NCBI GenBank assembly: GCA_037384225.1
Contig: JARROD010000114.1
Location: 1 to 12,420 of the forward strand
Reading direction: 5' to 3'
Source: JARROD01 sp037384225
GTDB taxonomy: Bacteria > Pseudomonadota > Gammaproteobacteria > Pseudomonadales > Cellvibrionaceae
DNA: 12,420 nt
The number at the start of each line of letters is the position of its first letter. Positions within the stretch are counted from its first letter, which is position 1. A program made the position numbers and the translations under genes. The notes under the pieces were generated by a model. It saw nothing but the letters and a program-made list of their open reading frames with translations. It did not search any database and was not told where the DNA came from. This document shows, piece by piece, positions 6,938 to 12,420 of this stretch.

Positions 6938-7054
6938 TTATTGTCCACTGACCCAAAAGATACAGGTAGCGACAAATATTGCGATTAGCGCTACCGCCGC
7001 AAAAGCGTCCGCGGTGCTATTGCCTTGTTCCTGCATTTGTATATCATCACCCAT
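6938..7054 (-). CDS. 38-residue single-pass membrane miniprotein, unknown function
   Basis: A short open frame running leftward from ATG at 7054 to TAA at 6938. It begins MGDDIQMQEQGNSTADAF, a polar and acidic tail, and continues with AAVALIAIFVATCIFWV, a 17-residue hydrophobic segment, before ending SGQ. A single transmembrane helix with the short C-terminus outside is likely. GGAG (7064-7067) lies 9 bases upstream of the ATG, a good ribosome binding site, and a promoter-like pair follows at 7082-7111. A polar head, clean hydrophobic helix and well-placed binding site in otherwise AT-rich non-coding DNA make chance less likely. I do not recognise the family. It is antisense to its neighbours and sits between the metH/DUF2970 pair and cysI, the latter read divergently. 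There is one cysteine, C31, in the helix. Confidence 0.65.
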   Translation of the reverse strand: MGDDIQMQEQGNSTADAFAAVALIAIFVATCIFWVSGQ

Positions 7055-7080
7055 ACAATTTTGCTCCAGATTATTATGCT

Positions 7081-7112
7081 CTTATAAGGTTCAACCTTTG
7101 GTAAAGGTCAAC
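7081..7112 (-). promoter_or_regulatory. Possible promoter with overlapping palindromes for the miniprotein gene
   Basis: Reading leftward, TTGACC (7106-7111) and TTATAA (7082-7087) resemble -35 and -10 boxes with an 18-base spacer, and the miniprotein start is about 30 bases further on. The spacer holds two overlapping inverted repeats: AAGGTT-C-AACCTT (7086-7098) and ACCTTT-GGT-AAAGGT (7094-7108). A dimeric regulator bound there would block RNA polymerase. No regulator is identified. Confidence 0.35.
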
Positions 7113-7342
7113 AAGTGATTTATCCGCCTTGAATAATTATATTCCCTTTGTATTTATATTATAGCTTCGAATTCTAACGTCAATCCCCTGAACTGAAACA
7201 AGCGCTATATCTCACTTATTACCATTCGTTCTTAAACTATAGAAAACAATTAGTACGACAGACGCGCCATGGCTGGTATCTTTGCACACCTCCGAAGCAA
7301 GCTCGGTAAATAGTCTGTGGTAATTATGGGTAATTAGTCTCA
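7113..7342 (+). other. AT-rich leader/promoter region of cysI
   Basis: No gene is seen in this stretch. It is clearly more AT-rich than its surroundings up to about 7260. TATAGA at 7238-7243 could be a -10 box, but the sequence about 17 bases further up (CTTATT, 7215-7220) is a poor -35. That is what an activator-dependent promoter would look like; CysB is the usual activator of sulfite reductase genes, though I cannot identify its site with confidence. No clear Shine-Dalgarno precedes the cysI start (ATGGGTAATTAGTCTCA runs up to it). Confidence 0.3.
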
Positions 7343-9017
<1,675 letters not shown>

Positions 9018-9034
<17 letters not shown>

Positions 9035-9542
9035 TGGACAATCTCCCGCCTGTCTGATTAAAGACGAAGCGGTGGTTGAGAACCAATGGACACTGATCGA
9101 CAAGACCGGGGATGCCGCCAGCGTGGCGCTTGCGGAGGGCAAGATCATTGTACCGTTGGCGGTGTGGCAAGCGCAGCGGCAACAGTTGCTGGAGCGCGGT
9201 GAAATCGGGGTCTGGCTCGACAGCGATGAAACCGCCGATCGGCTGGGTGAGGATGCGGTGAAGCTGTCGTTGATTGCCATCAATTTTCCCACCTTTATGG
9301 ATGGCCGCGGTTTTACCTGCGCCCGCCTGCTGCGTGAGCGCTATCACTACCGCGGCGAATTGAGGGCTATCGGTTATATTCTTCGGGATCAACTGTTTTA
9401 TTTAAAACGCTGTGGCTTTAATGCGTTCAGTTTTAACGAAGGAACCGATCTACAACAAACGGTTAAATCTCTAAACGATTTCAGCGAGTCCTATCAAGCC
9501 GCCGTCGACCAGCCAATACCCCTGTTCAGACGCCGTACCTAA
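9018..9542 (+). CDS. DUF934 family protein, sulfite reductase-associated
   Basis: A soluble protein of 174 residues, of the family commonly found directly after the one-subunit-type sulfite reductase and often labelled as probably involved in sulfite reduction; its biochemical role is unproven. The signature is in the middle and C-terminal half: FPTFMDGRGFTCARLLRERY, then GELRAIGYILRDQLFYLKRC and GFNAFSF. No cofactor motif is seen. The start is the ATG at 9018, because AAGGAG (9005-9010) sits 7 bases upstream and the residues before it belong to the cysI coding end in another frame. The 17-bp overlap with cysI points to translational coupling and roughly equal supply of the two proteins. Confidence 0.9.
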
Positions 9543-9570
9543 CAGCTATACCCAAATGCCCGCAATCTGT

Positions 9571-9676
9571 GATGGCGGGCCGGGCCCCGGAGGGGGACTT
9601 GCAGCGTGTTTGGGCCAGCTACCGCCGGATGGCCGTCAGATTGAAGGCACAATATCCCGGGGTATCGAGAAGTTAC
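9571..9676 (+). repeat. Dispersed intergenic repeat, copy B
   Basis: This is the second copy of the repeat at 5-113, in the same orientation. Bases 9597-9676 align with 33-113 almost throughout, with a one-base length difference, and share the end GAGAAGTTAC. The section 9571-9596 aligns loosely with 5-32. The copy lies 28 bp after the DUF934 stop. A short GC stem (GCCCGC 9558-9563, GCGGGC 9575-9580) precedes and overlaps it but has no T-run. The remaining 155 bp before the antiporter gene hold nothing I can name. Confidence 0.7.
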
Positions 9677-9831
9677 CGCTCTCAGCCAAAAATTCGCCCG
9701 CTATACCGATTTAAGGTAGTATTGATACACCTTCTAATAATCTCAGATCAGTCATGGATTGTTGCCCCCGTGAGCGGCAGTCGGTGTATTGATCCAAACC
9801 ACCCTCACAACCAATCAAAAAACCGGGCAGT

Positions 9832-10998
9832 ATGGGCGAATCTTTGTTTCAATCGTTTTTTCTGATTTTCACCGGCGCCGCCGTCATCGCCTCGCTGGCA
9901 CTTTACGCACGCCAACCGCTGCTGGTTACCTACATTTTTCTCGGTATGATTCTCGGCCCCTATGGCCTGGGCCATATCAATAACTTGAAACTGGTTATGG
10001 ATATCTCTCATATCGGGATTATTTTTCTGTTGTTTCTTTTAGGGCTCGATATGCAGCCCAAAGCGCTTATTGGTGTGCTGCGCCAGGTCACCAGTGTGGC
10101 GATAGCCAGTTCCTTTATTTTTGCCGCTGCCGGCTACGCCATTGGGAGGTTGTTTCAATACAATTCGGTAGAAAGCCTGGTAATCGGAATGGCGATGATG
10201 TTCTCCAGTACGATTATCGGTATTAAACTGCTTCCCACGACTGTACTGCACCACAAGCACACTGGGGAACTCATGGTCGGATTGCTGTTGTTGCAGGATT
10301 TTCTCGCCATTCTCTGCCTGATGCTGTTGTTGAGCGGCGATGTCGGCGAAGTCAACATCAACCGGTTCTTGATGACTATCGTCGCTCTGCCGCTGGTCGC
10401 GGGATTCGCCTACGGATTTGTCCGCTTTATCCTGCTGAAGCTGATTCAAAAATTCGATCGTTTTCACGAATACATTTTTCTACTGGCCATTGGCTGGTGT
10501 CTTGGGTTGGCGGAGTTGTCGGAATTCATGGGAATGTCAGCGGAGATAGGCGCATTTCTGGCCGGCATCAGTATTGCCACCAGCCCTATTTCCCAATATA
10601 TTGCGATCAGCTTAAAACCCCTGCGGGATTTTTTTCTGGTATTGTTTTTTATCTCCCTCGGAGCCAGATTTGATCTGAGCCTTATAAGCGAGGTACTCCT
10701 GGCAGCCTCGGTTCTGGCCTGTGCGGTGCTGGTATTGAAACCGGTAACCTTCAGGCTGCTGCTCCAGCGCCAGAGTGAACAAAATGGCCTGGCCTGGGAT
10801 ATCGGTTTCAGGCTCGGTCAGATCAGCGAGTTTTCACTGTTAATCGCCTATGTGGCGATCAACGCTTCACTGATCAGCCAGAAGGCTTCGCTACTGATTC
10901 AGGCGACGGCTATTATTACCTTTCTGATTTCCAGTTATATCGTTATTTTTAACTATCCGACGCCAATCGCCATCAGTGACCGGTTGCGGCGAGATTGA
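9832..10998 (+). CDS. CPA2-type cation:proton antiporter, membrane domain only (Kef-like)
   Basis: An inner-membrane antiporter exchanging K+ or Na+ for protons. It has 388 residues, nearly all hydrophobic, with about 11-12 membrane helices (Pfam Na+/H+ exchanger type). Recognisable segments are FLGMILGPYGLG (36-47), FLLFLLGLDM (65-74), SSTIIGIKLL (125-134), LLLLQD with Q155-D156, the glutamine-aspartate pair typical of Kef-like CPA2 proteins, and RLGQISEFSLLI near the end. It lacks the C-terminal nucleotide-binding TrkA-N domain of KefB/KefC, which are about 600 residues, so it would not be gated by that domain. Glutathione control cannot be claimed. The start has only a weak GGG upstream. 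The 3' end overlaps the convergent reductase gene by 26 bp. Confidence 0.9.
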   Translation: MGESLFQSFFLIFTGAAVIASLALYARQPLLVTYIFLGMILGPYGLGHINNLKLVMDISHIGIIFLLFLLGLDMQPKALIGVLRQVTSVAIASSFIFAAAGYAIGRLFQYNSVESLVIGMAMMFSSTIIGIKLLPTTVLHHKHTGELMVGLLLLQDFLAILCLMLLLSGDVGEVNINRFLMTIVALPLVAGFAYGFVRFILLKLIQKFDRFHEYIFLLAIGWCLGLAELSEFMGMSAEIGAFLAGISIATSPISQYIAISLKPLRDFFLVLFFISLGARFDLSLISEVLLAASVLACAVLVLKPVTFRLLLQRQSEQNGLAWDIGFRLGQISEFSLLIAYVAINASLISQKASLLIQATAIITFLISSYIVIFNYPTPIAISDRLRRD

Positions 10999-11995
10999 CA
11001 ACGTAGCGCCCCAGCGCGTGACCGTTATAGAGCCGCGTCAGGTATTCAGGGGCCTGGTATAGAGAAATTTCTTCAACCATATTCTCAAGCCCGGGCAGTT
11101 TCCACTCGCCGGCAAGTTTTTGCCACAGGCGCTGTTTCTTCTCGATCGGCAAGAGCACGCAGTCTACGCCCAGCAGATTTACATTGCGGAGAATAAACGG
11201 ATAGACATTGGCGGAGAATTCGGCCCCTGCAGTCAATCCACAGGCGGCCACACTGCCGCCGTAACGGATGGATTTTAGCAAACCGAACAGGTAGTCTCCG
11301 CCGACACAGTCGATGCCCTGCGCCCACTGTTCACTGGCCAAGGGCTCATTCACCAACTCACTCAGGGTGTCGCGATCGATCACCTGGTGCGCTCCCAGGC
11401 TCACTAATTGCTCGCTGTTTTCGAGCTTGCCGGTAAAGGCAACCACCGGGAAGCCGAGGTGTTTCAATAGCGCCACACTGAAACTCCCGACGCCGCCGCT
11501 TGCCCCCGTTACCGCCACGTCGCCCGCCTCGGGAACGGCACCCATGGTCTGCAGCTTCTCGATACACAGCGCCGCCGTGAATCCGGCGCTGCCGTAAGCC
11601 ATGGCCTCGAACAGGCTTAAAGACGCGGGACAGGCGCAGGCCCAGGCGGCGGGAACCCGTATCCGTTGCGCCAGTCCGCCGTCCGTATTCATCCCCAGGT
11701 CGTAACCGCATACCAACACGCTGTCACCGGGCTTGAAGCGCCCGCTGTGGTCTGCGATCACGATCCCGGCGGCATCGACACCGGGTGTATGGGGGTATTG
11801 TTTTGTCACTCCCCGGTGGCCGTGGGCTGAGAGCGCATCTTTATAGTTAAGGGAGGAATACTGCACTTCCACTGTCAGTTCCCCCGCCGGCAATTCGCCC
11901 ATATGACGGGTTACCACTTTGCGGCTAAATACGCCGCGCTCCGACTCCAGTACTCTGAGCGCCAGAAATGCTTCGGAAGTATTTGGCTCTGCCAT
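10973..11995 (-). CDS. acuI: YhdH/YhfP-family zinc-free MDR reductase (probable acrylyl-CoA reductase)
   Basis: A soluble NADPH-dependent medium-chain reductase of 340 residues. The N-terminal GroES-like domain has the family motif SSLNYKDAL (47-55), then PGVDAAGIV near 71-79. The Rossmann domain has GASGGVG at 154-160 and VVAFTGK, and the tail reads GRYVVNL. E. coli YhdH and Rhodobacter AcuI of this family reduce acryloyl-CoA to propionyl-CoA, protecting against a reactive electrophile. Here that substrate is inferred, and a quinone or other enoyl substrate is possible. The start is preceded by AGAGGT with a 5-base gap, which supports the ATG at 11995. The gene begins 16 bp after the sohB stop on the same strand, so the two are probably one operon. 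Its end overlaps the antiporter gene tail to tail. Confidence 0.88.
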   Translation of the reverse strand: MAEPNTSEAFLALRVLESERGVFSRKVVTRHMGELPAGELTVEVQYSSLNYKDALSAHGHRGVTKQYPHTPGVDAAGIVIADHSGRFKPGDSVLVCGYDLGMNTDGGLAQRIRVPAAWACACPASLSLFEAMAYGSAGFTAALCIEKLQTMGAVPEAGDVAVTGASGGVGSFSVALLKHLGFPVVAFTGKLENSEQLVSLGAHQVIDRDTLSELVNEPLASEQWAQGIDCVGGDYLFGLLKSIRYGGSVAACGLTAGAEFSANVYPFILRNVNLLGVDCVLLPIEKKQRLWQKLAGEWKLPGLENMVEEISLYQAPEYLTRLYNGHALGRYVVNLAATGH

Positions 11996-12011
11996 AGGTG
12001 ACCTCTTTGCC

Positions 12012-12420
12012 TTATACGTTGTGCCTCGACTGCAACTTTTCCCACCAGTTCAGCACCAGCCGGTCGACGGACTGCTCCGCCGCCAATCCCAGTTTTTCCG
12101 GGAGGCTTTTTTTATGCACATATTCAATTTCATAAATATCGGCTTCTTGCTGCTGGGACCAGATATAATCGTCACTGGTCTGTATGCCATCGATCAGCTT
12201 TTTGTCAATGGCCCTGCGCCCGTACCACACTTCACCGGTTGCCACCTCGCTGATTTCCACTTGGCTGCGATTCTCATTGACAAAAGTTTTGAACAGTTCG
12301 TGGGTATCTTCCAGTTCTTCGATAAACTTCTCGCGCCCTTTTTCCGTGTTCTCGCCGAATATGGTCAGAGTCCGTTTGTGTTCACCGGCCGTCAACAGCT
12401 CAAAATCGATGGCATTTTTT
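12012..12420 (-). CDS. sohB: Inner-membrane peptidase SohB (S49 family), C-terminal part only
   Basis: This is the 3' end of the gene; the reading frame is open to the window edge (first whole codon at 12419) and the start lies outside. About 136 residues are visible, beginning KNAIDFELLTAGEHKRTLTI. They match the end of E. coli SohB, a membrane-bound serine-lysine protease related to signal peptide peptidase SppA. The lysine in TAGEHKR is the expected general base; the serine nucleophile and the N-terminal membrane anchor are not in the window. Further family features are FGENTEKGREKF, VATGEVWYGRRAIDKKLID and a closing NWWEKLQ stretch. The reductase gene follows after 16 bp. Confidence 0.93.
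   Translation of the reverse strand, partial: KNAIDFELLTAGEHKRTLTIFGENTEKGREKFIEELEDTHELFKTFVNENRSQVEISEVATGEVWYGRRAIDKKLIDGIQTSDDYIWSQQQEADIYEIEYVHKKSLPEKLGLAAEQSVDRLVLNWWEKLQSRHNV

Noticed and set aside
7269..7313. 14-codon leader peptide (MAGIFAHLRSKLGK) before cysI
   Set aside because: It has no ribosome binding site, no cysteine or serine codon run, and no attenuator structure behind it.
9558..9580. Rho-independent terminator after DUF934
   Set aside because: The 6-bp GC stem has an 11-base loop and no T-run after it.
9569..9865. 98-residue open frame after DUF934
   Set aside because: It covers the dispersed repeat and the antiporter's upstream region, and resembles no family; similarity to copy A is at DNA level.

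Overview
The window looks like chromosomal DNA of a gammaproteobacterium, probably a marine or saccharolytic relative of Pseudomonas or Cellvibrio. This rests on the closely Pseudomonas-like sulfite reductase with a DUF934 partner, on metH followed by a DUF2970 gene, and on a SohB protease. The placement is inferred from protein resemblance; no search was run. I see no rRNA, tRNA, CRISPR array, phage gene or transposase.

Layout. (1) 1-2290: a LysR-type regulator with two N-terminal helix-turn-helix domains (+) converges on, and overlaps by 20 bp, an NAD(P)-binding DUF1932 oxidoreductase (-). (2) 2291-6556: a control region with a 13-bp-arm hairpin and a 20-bp near-palindrome just before the start of metH (cobalamin-dependent methionine synthase), then a small DUF2970 membrane protein. 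(3) 6557-7342: about 790 bp that looks empty at first but holds a roughly 207-bp MITE-like inverted-repeat element, two nested inverted repeats, and a 38-residue membrane miniprotein gene on the minus strand with a good ribosome binding site and a possible promoter. (4) 7343-9542: cysI (siroheme/4Fe-4S sulfite reductase) overlapping a DUF934 gene. (5) 9543-12420: a second copy of a dispersed repeat, a CPA2 cation:proton antiporter (+), and a minus-strand pair, the 3' end of sohB followed by a YhdH/AcuI-type reductase.

How the genes fit together. Sulfite reductase makes sulfide, which feeds homocysteine synthesis, and MetH methylates homocysteine to methionine. Regions 2-4 therefore form a sulfur-assimilation/methionine neighbourhood, with two small membrane proteins (DUF2970 and the 38-residue protein) lying between the two main enzymes. 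The flanking genes (regulator/oxidoreductase; antiporter/reductase/protease) show no clear link to that pathway.

Nothing here amounts to a wholly new multi-gene system. The points most worth a second look are the unlisted miniprotein, the MITE-like element with possible TA target duplication, the palindrome at metH, and a roughly 105-bp dispersed repeat present in two copies plus a third end fragment rearranged into a palindrome.
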